DNA of 17,138 nucleotides from Isotricha intestinalis (taxonomy: Eukaryota; Ciliophora; Litostomatea; Vestibuliferida; Isotrichidae): NCBI GenBank assembly GCA_023807065.1, contig JAJJLU010004176.1:1-17138 (forward strand), given 5' to 3'. The position numbers were made by a program, and so were the translations under genes. Shown piece after piece: positions 9,706 to 17,138 of the stretch. The notes below the pieces were generated by a model that saw only the letters and a list, made by a program, of their open reading frames with translations, was not told the origin of the DNA and did no database searches. Position 1 is the first letter of the stretch. Every line of letters starts with the position of its first letter.

Positions 9706-9949
9706 TTAGTTTTTTTTCTATAATGTTATTCAAAATAATTATTTTTAGTTTTTTTCAATATTTTAAAAAAGATTTTATATAAGGAATTAATCTTAAATAA
9801 CAGAAAGTAATTATTAATTGTTTTAATTTATAATATTTTATATTGTTTATTGTATTATTTTTGTATATTATTAGATAATTTTCCAGATAATCATTTTAAT
9901 TTTTTTATAATATAAATTTAAAAATTATATTAATAATTATAAATAATTA

Positions 9950-12900
9950 TTAATAATTTATTTTTGATTTCCACAATAAAAAATAATATTTTTTAGGATT
10001 ATAATTTTCAGTTTGACTGAAAATAATATTTTTCAATAATCTTAAAATATTATTCCATTTACAATTATTACAATAATTAATACATAAACAATTTTGAGAA
10101 TGAAAAAAATTATTACAATAACAAAAATGGCAATTTCCTTTTCTATATATTAAAAATCTATTTCTAAATTTATGCTTTTTTTCTTTACTACTTATTTTAT
10201 TCCATTTTCTTAAAAAAAATTCTAATTGAGTTATTTTTCTATTATTTAATATATTATAAAACATTAATATTTTCATAGAAGCTAAATATTTTTTTTGACA
10301 TTTTAAATTAATTAAATAACCTTTTAAAAACTTTTCATTATTATTTAATAACAATAAATTTTGAGAAAGTAATTTTGAATTATCTTTTGAAACTTGAATT
10401 ATTTGATTACCTAAAATATTACTATTTAAATTTTTTATTGTTGCTTTTTCTTCATTAAAACAAATTTTAATTTGTGATTTATTTATAATATTTAAATCAC
10501 TTTCACTTTTTCTCATAAATTTTTTTTTAATCTTTTCTTTAATATTAATGTTCTTGCTTCTTAAAGAAAGAATTTGATTAGAAAATAAATCTTCATTTCC
10601 TTTTTCTACTAATTCACCATTAAATTTGGGAAATTGATTATAACTTATATTTTTTATAACTTTATTGTTTTTATTATTTCCCAAAGATTTATTAAAACTA
10701 TCAAGAAGTGATTTATTTTTTTTTTCAACTTCCTTTGAATTATTATTTCTAAATTTTTTATTAGAATTATTTATATAAGAAAAATAATTTGATTTAATTA
10801 TATCTTTTCTTTCATTCAATTTAATTGAATTATTTCTATTTAAATGTGATTTTTTATTATTTCCCTTTTTATAAAAACATTTTGAAAATTTTGGTTTTGG
10901 AGGTTTAATATAAAGTTGTTTATTTTTATTATTTATTAAATCTTTATTTGAATTATTATTTAATTCTTTTATTAATTTATTTTGCGAATTACTTTTTTTA
11001 TTTAATGTTATTATTTTACTTTCTGTTTTTTTGTTTAAATTTTTGAATTGGATTATTTTATAAGGAAAAGAATTCTTTTTATTTTTCCATATATTAAAAT
11101 ATAATTTTAAATCTTCATTTATTGTTTTTATACTTACTGATTTTCTTTTTATTATATTTATTATTTTTATTTCCTTTATTTTTTTGGAGATCCATTTATT
11201 TAAATATTTTCTTATTAATATTAAAGTTTTACTTTCTTTGTTTTTTATCAAGGATAATAAATTTTCTCTTTTATTATTATTCAATTTTTTATTTTTTTCA
11301 GAAATTATTTTATCTTTCCAAGAAAATAAATAGAATTTAATTATTTCTTTTAATTTATTTTCTTTTCTAATTATTATATTAATTAAACCATTTTCCCTTT
11401 TTTCTTTCTCTAATTTATCTTTTATTTTCTTAGAATTTATTATCCAATTATATACAATATTTTTCAAAATTTTTTGTATTTCTTTATTTATTTTATTTAT
11501 AAATTTTAATAAAAATTCTTTTAGTTTTTGTTCTATTTTTTCTTTTTCCATCATTAAACTACATATATTATTCCATTTATTTATTATTGAAATTAAAAGA
11601 ACCTTTTTAACTTCTTTTTTTTTTTGAATTTGATGAACTAAATAATTTTTTTTTTTAATGGATTTTTCCTTATTAATCATATTTTTTATTAATTCATTCC
11701 ATTTAAATATATTATTTTTTAGTATTTTGTTTTCATTTATTTCTCTTTTATTTATTAAAATAATTAAACTATTTCTTATTATATTTTTTACTTCTCTATC
11801 ATTAATCAAATATATTATCTTTAACCATTTATCAAAATAACTTTTTGAGATATAATTGTTTTTGTTGTCATATATTTTTTTTAACTTTTTTAAGTTGATT
11901 AATTCTTTAATTTTTATATCAACAAATTCTTTAATTCTAATTTTTAGAATTATTTGTTTCAATTTTTTTAAGTAATAATTTTCTATTAATTTATTTTTAT
12001 TTTCTTTTTTGGAAAGAAGATTTGTTAAAATTTCGTTTCTTTTAATTAATTCAATTATATTTTTCCATTTAAAAGTATAAAACCTTATTTTTTCTTTGTT
12101 TTTTTCTTCTATTTTAACATTCAAATTTAATAAAGCTAATTTCTTTTTGTTATTTTGTTCTTCTTCAATTTTTCTTAAAATCTTATTTTTCCATTCAATT
12201 AGAATATTATGTAATTTTCCTATTATTTTATTATCAATCTTATTTAATAAAGAAACTAAAATCAGCGTTTGTTTTTTTTTAATTTCAAGAACAATCTGAT
12301 TTTTTTCTTTCCATTTTATTAAATATTTATGCAATAAATCATGATTTTTTTGAGAAAGTTTTAATAAATATTTCAATAAATATTTTCTAATTTTTTCTTT
12401 AATAATCTCTTTAATTTCATATATTTTATTTTTCCAAATTAATAAATAATTTTTAATGGAATTTATTTTATAAATTTCTTCAATTGTTTCAATAATAAAT
12501 CTTAGTGTTTCATTTCTTTCTGATAAACTTTCATCTTCACTATCATTATTTATTAATAATTTTTTTAAAGTTTTTTTCTCTTTTAAACCACAATTATTAT
12601 TATAAAATTTTTTACCTGACCATTTTTCAAGAATTTTTCTTAAAATATATTGTTTAAATTCACAATTTTCTAAATAACATTTGAAAAGAAATAAAGCAGC
12701 ATTTTTTTTCTTTTCTTTTCTATCTTCTTCAATTTCATGTTTATTTCCTCTTCCAAATCTTATTGTCTTTTTATAGGTTTTTCTGCATTTTACTCTATTT
12801 ATAATATCATCTTTTTCATTCCATATTAACCAATATTTTTTTAATATAGATTTTATACTTTTATAATTTTCAATTCTATTTTTTATTAATTTTACTATTC

Positions 12901-13303
12901 TTTCTTCTTTTATTGTCCTTTCTTTATCAGTAAAAATTTTTACTGATTCTTCTTTAAAATTTATTTTATCCTTAAAATTTGCAATTTCTCTATTATTATT
13001 CCATTTATTTAAATATATACTCAATATTTCTTTATTATTATTCATCTTCTTTTCAATTAATTTTAATAATTTTACTCTTTTTTCTTCGATAATCTTTTTT
13101 CCATAATCTTTCTTTATAATTAAAGTTTTTTTCTTTGTTGTTAAATAATAAAATTCATCTTTTTCAATATAAAATAAAAGTTTTAACCATTTTTTCCAAT
13201 ATGTTTTTTTTAAATCTTTTAGACTTTTATATTTTAAAACCTTTTTTCTAAGAAAATCTGCAATTTTTTCTTTCAGTGAATTATCTTCTTCTTCTATGCT
13301 CAT
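9950..13303 (-). CDS. Sfi1-like protein with ~18 Trp repeats and a C-terminal Cys cluster
   Basis: This 1,117-residue protein is very Lys/Asn/Ile-rich and largely helical. Tryptophans recur in contexts such as YLxKWxxK, the hallmark of Sfi1-type centrin-binding repeats. They lie at 36/39, 101, 158/161, 228, 290, 331, 371, 413, 493, 535, 577, 620, 662, 704 and 739, then 1034, 1083 and 1111. From 290 to 704 the spacing is 40-43 residues, with one cell near 448 where Leu replaces Trp. The first part has about 60-67-residue spacing. Residues ~745-1000 are a low-complexity basic linker without repeats. Residues 1058-1081 hold seven Cys and one His, a possible metal-binding knot. Sfi1 relatives form filaments that bind centrin along basal bodies and contractile fibres; that role here is inference. 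No membrane segment. Start MSIEEED is the first Met after an AT-rich flank; stop TAA. Confidence 0.75.
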   Translation of the reverse strand: MSIEEEDNSLKEKIADFLRKKVLKYKSLKDLKKTYWKKWLKLLFYIEKDEFYYLTTKKKTLIIKKDYGKKIIEEKRVKLLKLIEKKMNNNKEILSIYLNKWNNNREIANFKDKINFKEESVKIFTDKERTIKEERIVKLIKNRIENYKSIKSILKKYWLIWNEKDDIINRVKCRKTYKKTIRFGRGNKHEIEEDRKEKKKNAALFLFKCYLENCEFKQYILRKILEKWSGKKFYNNNCGLKEKKTLKKLLINNDSEDESLSERNETLRFIIETIEEIYKINSIKNYLLIWKNKIYEIKEIIKEKIRKYLLKYLLKLSQKNHDLLHKYLIKWKEKNQIVLEIKKKQTLILVSLLNKIDNKIIGKLHNILIEWKNKILRKIEEEQNNKKKLALLNLNVKIEEKNKEKIRFYTFKWKNIIELIKRNEILTNLLSKKENKNKLIENYYLKKLKQIILKIRIKEFVDIKIKELINLKKLKKIYDNKNNYISKSYFDKWLKIIYLINDREVKNIIRNSLIILINKREINENKILKNNIFKWNELIKNMINKEKSIKKKNYLVHQIQKKKEVKKVLLISIINKWNNICSLMMEKEKIEQKLKEFLLKFINKINKEIQKILKNIVYNWIINSKKIKDKLEKEKRENGLINIIIRKENKLKEIIKFYLFSWKDKIISEKNKKLNNNKRENLLSLIKNKESKTLILIRKYLNKWISKKIKEIKIINIIKRKSVSIKTINEDLKLYFNIWKNKKNSFPYKIIQFKNLNKKTESKIITLNKKSNSQNKLIKELNNNSNKDLINNKNKQLYIKPPKPKFSKCFYKKGNNKKSHLNRNNSIKLNERKDIIKSNYFSYINNSNKKFRNNNSKEVEKKNKSLLDSFNKSLGNNKNNKVIKNISYNQFPKFNGELVEKGNEDLFSNQILSLRSKNINIKEKIKKKFMRKSESDLNIINKSQIKICFNEEKATIKNLNSNILGNQIIQVSKDNSKLLSQNLLLLNNNEKFLKGYLINLKCQKKYLASMKILMFYNILNNRKITQLEFFLRKWNKISSKEKKHKFRNRFLIYRKGNCHFCYCNNFFHSQNCLCINYCNNCKWNNILRLLKNIIFSQTENYNPKKYYFLLWKSKINY

Positions 13304-13673
13304 ATGTTAAAGTTAATTTTTTTAATTATTTTTTTTCTTAAATAAGAAATAATAAATTTATTTAATTAATTTCAATTATATTTATTTATTATATATTTAA
13401 AATAATCTTACATTTATAAAAAAAATAATATGGATTGAATTATTACATTTATTTAGAATATCTCTTTACTTTAAGGTTATTTTGATTAAATTCTTTAATT
13501 AACTTTCTTAATTAAAAAAAGCAAATAATTCCATAAAAATAATTCTCATTTAAAAATAAAAATTTAAATAACAAAACCAAAAACATTTATAAACTCATTA
13601 AAAACTAACTTCATTTTTTACAACATTATATTTAAAATTATAAAATGAATGATCAATAAAATAAATAAAAAAT
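13304..13673. other. Divergent AT-rich intergenic spacer (370 bp)
   Basis: This lies between the starts of the Sfi1-like gene (leftward) and the cyclophilin-like gene (rightward), so both 5' flanks must be here. It is nearly all A/T with poly-A and poly-T runs. A perfect 9-bp inverted repeat (TTTAATTAA, 5-base loop, TTAATTAAA) sits at 13494-13516. I see no gene, RNA or named promoter motif. Confidence 0.6.
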
Positions 13674-14159
13674 ATGATGAAACAAATGATAATTTTTTTA
13701 ACTTTAATAACTGTAATTTTATCAGAAGAATACTATTTATTAATTAGAGAAAAAAAATTTCCATTTACATTAGAAGATAACAATGCAGCAAATAAACTAA
13801 AAGAAAAATTATCATTAAAATTAGAAATGAAAGGAGATATTTCTCATGAAAAATATTATCAATTTAAAGAGACATTTAAAACAAATATATATTCTCCAGG
13901 GACAATAGAAGAAGGAGATATTTTATTATATCAAAATGATTACTTAGTATTATTTTATGAAACTTTTTCAACAAGTTATTCATATACAAAATTAGGAAAA
14001 GTTACTTCAACTGATGGATTAAAAGATGCACTTGGAAATGGAGATATCACTGTTTCTTGGTGTAAAGGTGATTGTTCAGATATTAAAAATTCAGAACAAT
14101 ATGTAAAGTTTAATTTTATTTTTTTTATATTTTTATTTATCCTTTTAGTTTTTAAATGA
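13674..14159 (+). CDS. Secreted, probably GPI-anchored, bacterial-type cyclophilin-like domain protein
   Basis: This is a 161-residue protein. Residues 1-17 form a signal peptide (hydrophobic IIFLTLITVIL, likely cut after Ser17). Residues ~20-129 match the bacterial cyclophilin-like domain (Pfam Cyclophil_like type). Seen elements are NNAANKLKEKL (~36-46), EKYYQF (59-64), SPGTIEEGDILLY (74-86), LVLFYETFSTSYSYTKLG (91-108) and GLKDALGNGDITVSW (115-129). A Cys pair (C130, C134) and hydrophilic residues follow, then a hydrophobic C-terminal tail (146-160) ending one residue before the stop. That ending is typical of a GPI-anchor signal, with the anchor site probably near 134-140. The domain core is usually found in bacteria, and members have no proven prolyl isomerase activity. 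AT-rich codon use matches the neighbours, so any transfer would be old or ameliorated. The stop is TGA, which supports TGA as a stop codon here. Its cellular function is unknown. Confidence 0.85.
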   Translation: MMKQMIIFLTLITVILSEEYYLLIREKKFPFTLEDNNAANKLKEKLSLKLEMKGDISHEKYYQFKETFKTNIYSPGTIEEGDILLYQNDYLVLFYETFSTSYSYTKLGKVTSTDGLKDALGNGDITVSWCKGDCSDIKNSEQYVKFNFIFFIFLFILLVFK

Positions 14160-14450
14160 AGATTTTTGATTAAAAAATTTATTTTTTAAAACAATTAATC
14201 AACCATAAATTAATATTTATTAGTTCATATTTTTCTATTTGTTCTTTCAAGATTATTAAGATATTAAAAATTTTGAATTTTAAACATTTATTTTTTTATT
14301 AATCTAGTGATTTAAAAAATAATGAAATTAAAATTGAATTATAATGTTTAATTAATGAATTTTAACAGAAAGAAAAAACTGATTAAAAAATCAAAAAACA
14401 CTTTTATTAAAGATTTTTTTAATTAATATTTCAACATATGTTGAATAATA
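14160..14450. other. Convergent 3' intergenic spacer
   Basis: This AT-rich spacer separates the cyclophilin-like gene from the convergent GTPase gene. No gene is seen. A perfect 14-bp palindrome (TCAACATATGTTGA) occurs at 14431-14444, just beyond the GTPase stop codon, flanked by near-symmetrical AATATT/AATATT. It could form a hairpin in either 3' UTR. A transcription-end function is not shown. Confidence 0.5.
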
Positions 14451-15578
14451 TTATCTTCCTCCAAAGCAAGTAGCAAAGCAAGATTCATTCTTATTCATAT
14501 AATACAATATATATAATTCACAAGCATTAATAATATCACACATAGTTTTAAGTAAACTATAATCAATTTCAAATGAATTTTCTTTAACATCAGAATGATA
14601 ATTTTCAATAAAATGAACATTACTTCTATTAACACCAAGAACATCAATAACTTTTTCTATTTTTTCATCTTTCAAAGTATTAATTTTTGAGCTTCTTTCA
14701 GTAGAAGGAAGAGATTTATTTCTTTCATAAATTAATTTTTCGAAAATATCAATTCTAGTTAAAATAATATGAATATTTTCATAACCTTTTCTTTTGCTAA
14801 TATTAACTAATTCCTTATAAAAAGTTTCATCTTCTTTTTGAATAACTTCATCATTACTTCCATCAAATACAAAAACAATAGCATGTGGAATAGAATCAAT
14901 TCCAGGTTCTTCAGCATTGAAAATTTCAGTGGGAAATAATTCAGAATCTTTTTTCCAAAATTCCCATAAAGCTAAAGGATTTCTTTGACTTCTTTGTTCA
15001 ATTAAAATATCATCTTTAACATTACCATCTAATAATATTTTAAATTGTTCTTTTTCATTATCATTCATTTTTATATGTCCTCTTGTATCACATAAAATAA
15101 AACCACTTGAATTATTATTTTCTTCTTTTAAATGTAATTTACTAAATAATAATGTTCCTTCATTATGATATGTATCTTTTATTATTAATTTTTTCATTGC
15201 ATCAGGAGGTAAAAATGAATTGTTATATAATGAACGATACATTGATTTTATAAAAGATGATTTTCCACTTCCACTTGGACCAAATAATATTATATTACAT
15301 TTATTTATAAAAAAACTTGATGCATTTGATGTTAAAAACATCGTTTTTTCACTTAGTAATTTATAGTTTAATATTTTTTGACGCATGTCTTCTATATGCT
15401 TTAATTTCACTATTTCCATGTTGTTGTTTGGCTTTTCAAAATCTAACTTTTCTATTGAGGTATTGTTCTCATTTTGATCTTTAAAAAACTGTTTTAATGA
15501 ATTTGAATTTTCCATATAATTACTTTGAGAATTTATTTTTGTTCTTCTATCTGGTTCTGGAACTGGAAAATTACTCAT
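14451..15578 (-). CDS. IFI44-like P-loop GTPase family protein
   Basis: This predicted nucleotide-binding protein has a Walker A/G1 motif GPSGSGKSS at residues 100-108, a G3-like CDTRGH at ~163-168, a hydrophobic strand AIVFVFDGS, and a G4-like LTRID at ~273-277 (TRID in place of NKxD). This layout resembles the interferon-induced protein 44 (IFI44)-like P-loop GTPases found across eukaryotes, including ciliates; the match is from memory, so moderate. I start at 15578 (MSNFPVPEPD, 375 residues). The frame is open to an earlier ATG at 15660-15662, but the extra 28 codons are AT-rich and look like a leader. If used, they would add a hydrophobic N-terminus. The protein ends with a Cys-bearing CFATCFGGR tail, which might be acylated. 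Neighbours give no pathway clue. A role in trafficking or signalling would be a guess. Confidence 0.65.
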   Translation of the reverse strand: MSNFPVPEPDRRTKINSQSNYMENSNSLKQFFKDQNENNTSIEKLDFEKPNNNMEIVKLKHIEDMRQKILNYKLLSEKTMFLTSNASSFFINKCNIILFGPSGSGKSSFIKSMYRSLYNNSFLPPDAMKKLIIKDTYHNEGTLLFSKLHLKEENNNSSGFILCDTRGHIKMNDNEKEQFKILLDGNVKDDILIEQRSQRNPLALWEFWKKDSELFPTEIFNAEEPGIDSIPHAIVFVFDGSNDEVIQKEDETFYKELVNISKRKGYENIHIILTRIDIFEKLIYERNKSLPSTERSSKINTLKDEKIEKVIDVLGVNRSNVHFIENYHSDVKENSFEIDYSLLKTMCDIINACELYILYYMNKNESCFATCFGGR

Positions 15579-15854
15579 TTTATAATTTAATTTAAAAATA
15601 TTAATAATTATATTAAAAAAAATTTTAATTAATCTTTTTAATAAGTTATTTTCAAAATACATTTTTATTAGAATTGTATTTTATAATATAAAAGAAATAG
15701 GAAATAATTAAATAAAAAAATATAAAAAAACAATTAAAAAATAAAAATTTATACATATATATTATCATTAAAAAAACTCCATTAGTTTAAGATACTGTTA
15801 ATAAAAAATAAGGCTCATTATACTATCTATAGAATAAATTATAAGTATATAACA

Positions 15855-17138
15855 TTAAAAATTTTCATACCATTTATCACATTCTTTCTTTATTTTCGGA
15901 TCTAAACCTTTTAATTTATTTAAATTAACTTTCTTAAATTTTTTAGTATGTTCCATATAACTTTCCTCTTCAAAAAGCATATCAGGATTAAGAGAAGGAA
16001 CATCAGGTTTATAACAAGGTTCCATAGTTAAATTACTTAAATTTTCAAAATTAAATCCTTTGAAAAAATTATGTGATTTAATTTGAAATAAAGTTCCTAA
16101 TCTTGCAATAGGTAACTTAGCAAGCATTTTTTTGCAAATATCTAAGAAATCTCTGTCTTTAATAAAAGTGGGAAATTTAAGATTAGAATGAATGATCATT
16201 TTATAAACATCCATAGGATCTTCAACATTATCACCAAAGGGAACACATCCACACATAAATTCAAACATCATAATTCCAATACTCCAAAAATCAACTTGAA
16301 AAGTATAACCTTCACCTAAAATAGCTTCAGGAGCCATATAATGTGGAGTACCAATAATAGTATTTGTTTTATCAATAATTTCTTTACAAGTTCCAAAATC
16401 TATTACTTTAATATATCCATTTTCTAATACCATTATATTTTCTGGCTTTATATCTCTATGAACATAATGACGTTGATGAAGATAATCTACTGCTAACATT
16501 GTTGAAGCTGCGTAAAATTGAGTTTGCTCCTTATTTAATAATCCTATATCACGAATCACATCCCATAATTCTTTTCCATAATTATATTCCATTAAAAAAA
16601 ATATGTACCCATCATTTTTCATTGTTTTTACTAATTTTGTTATGAAAGGATGATCTACTTTTAACATTATTGATCTTTCTAATTCTATATTTTTATGTAA
16701 TTTTTCTAAATCTATTTGAACTCTATTCATTGCCTTTATTGCATACAAATAATGATTTTTACTTGATTTTACTAAACTTACATTTCCAAAACTTCCAACT
16801 CCTAATTCTTTTATGAATTCTAAATCTTGAAGGGAAATTTCATCATCTTCTAACATCATTTTTTTTTCTAAATATTGTCTTAAAGTTTCTTCTAAAACTT
16901 TTTTAAAGTCTTCTCCACTTAAAGCATAACATTCAACTTTACCATTTGAAATAGCACTTGCAGTTCTAATTTCTTATTAAATAAAGCTTTAAAACCAAAT
17001 GAACCATTTTCATTTATTGTTCTTATATATTTATTATCTTTATATATATCAACTTTACCTGATTTAACTATGTAAAATAAATCTCCTACATCATCTTGTT
17101 TTATAATAAATGTTTTATCTGAATATTTTTCTATTTTT
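15855..17138 (-). CDS. cGMP-dependent protein kinase-like (PKG), 5' end beyond window, one frame break
   Basis: This is an AGC-type serine/threonine kinase joined to at least one cyclic-nucleotide-binding domain, as in ciliate and apicomplexan PKGs. The kinase, numbered from the Met at 16859, has the Gly-rich loop GVGSFGNV at 20-27, Lys42, Glu61, HRDIKPEN with Asp136, DFG at 154-156, activation segment IGTPHYMAPE and DFWSIG near 190. An AGC C-terminal tail (CYKPDVP...) runs to residue 334. That Met is internal. Upstream codons encode the cNBD: FIIKQDDVGDLFYIVKSGKVDIYK, then GSFGFKALFNKK and RTASAISNGKVECYAL (at ~17100-16915). The phosphate-binding cassette keeps the Arg but has FGF instead of the usual FGE, so binding may be altered. 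The frames before and after about 16966-16976 differ by one missing base. The rest of the N-terminus lies outside the window. Confidence 0.88.
16966..16976 (-). other. Frame break in the PKG-like gene (one base missing)
   Basis: The cNBD frame (Ala-Leu-Phe-Asn-Lys-Lys) and the following frame (Arg-Thr-Ala-Ser-Ala) are separated by one missing base around AAATT. One more A would give a continuous Asn-Lys-Lys-Ile-Arg-Thr-Ala-Ser. No intron signal fits, since homology is continuous on both sides. Confidence 0.75.

Noticed and set aside
11122..12299. Several plus-strand hydrophobic small frames (Phe/Leu/Ile-rich) over the Sfi1-like gene
   Set aside because: They are complements of Lys/Asn-rich coding sequence and mimic membrane proteins only because of AT-rich composition.
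1..17138. CRISPR arrays, tRNA/rRNA genes, insertion sequences, telomere repeats
   Set aside because: No regular spaced repeats, cloverleaf-like segments, transposase motifs or telomeric arrays were seen; the genomic context is eukaryotic.

Overview
The window looks like macronuclear DNA of a ciliate that uses the standard genetic code. It is extremely AT-rich and compact. Long open frames stop at TAA or TGA, glutamine is written CAA/CAG and tryptophan TGG, and no introns are needed. The gene content is ciliate-like: a PKG-type kinase with a cyclic-nucleotide domain, a large OSCA/TMEM63-like channel, an ABCC transporter, a multi-EF-hand protein and an Sfi1-like W-repeat protein. TAA/TAG reassignment (Tetrahymena, Paramecium, Oxytricha) is excluded. 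My best inference is a litostome, perhaps a rumen or gut entodiniomorph. A bacterial-type cyclophilin-like gene carrying eukaryotic secretion and anchor signals fits a bacteria-rich gut habitat. The organism assignment is inference, not proof.

Layout, left to right. Positions 1-113 are an almost perfect inverted copy (112/113) of 2122-2234, the 3' part of the EF-hand gene at 362-2413 (+). A convergent ABCC transporter follows at 2555-6450 (-); its frame is broken at three points within about 300 bp. An OSCA/TMEM63-like membrane protein (6610-9705, -) and an Sfi1-like protein with about 18 tryptophan repeats (9950-13303, -) come next. A 370-bp divergent AT-rich spacer then leads to the small secreted cyclophilin-like gene (13674-14159, +). 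The right end holds a convergent IFI44-like P-loop GTPase (14451-15578, -) and the 3' part of a cyclic-nucleotide-dependent kinase (15855 to the window edge, -), which has one further frame break.

The genes do not form an operon or a single pathway. Loose themes are calcium and cytoskeleton (EF-hand protein, Sfi1-like protein that would bind centrin-type EF-hand proteins, OSCA-type channel) and second-messenger signalling (PKG). The points most worth checking are the bacterial-type cyclophilin-like gene with added secretion signals, the strict ~42-residue W-repeat lattice, the four EF-hand modules plus Cys cluster, the inverted duplication at the left edge, and the single-base frame breaks, which may be mutations or consensus errors.
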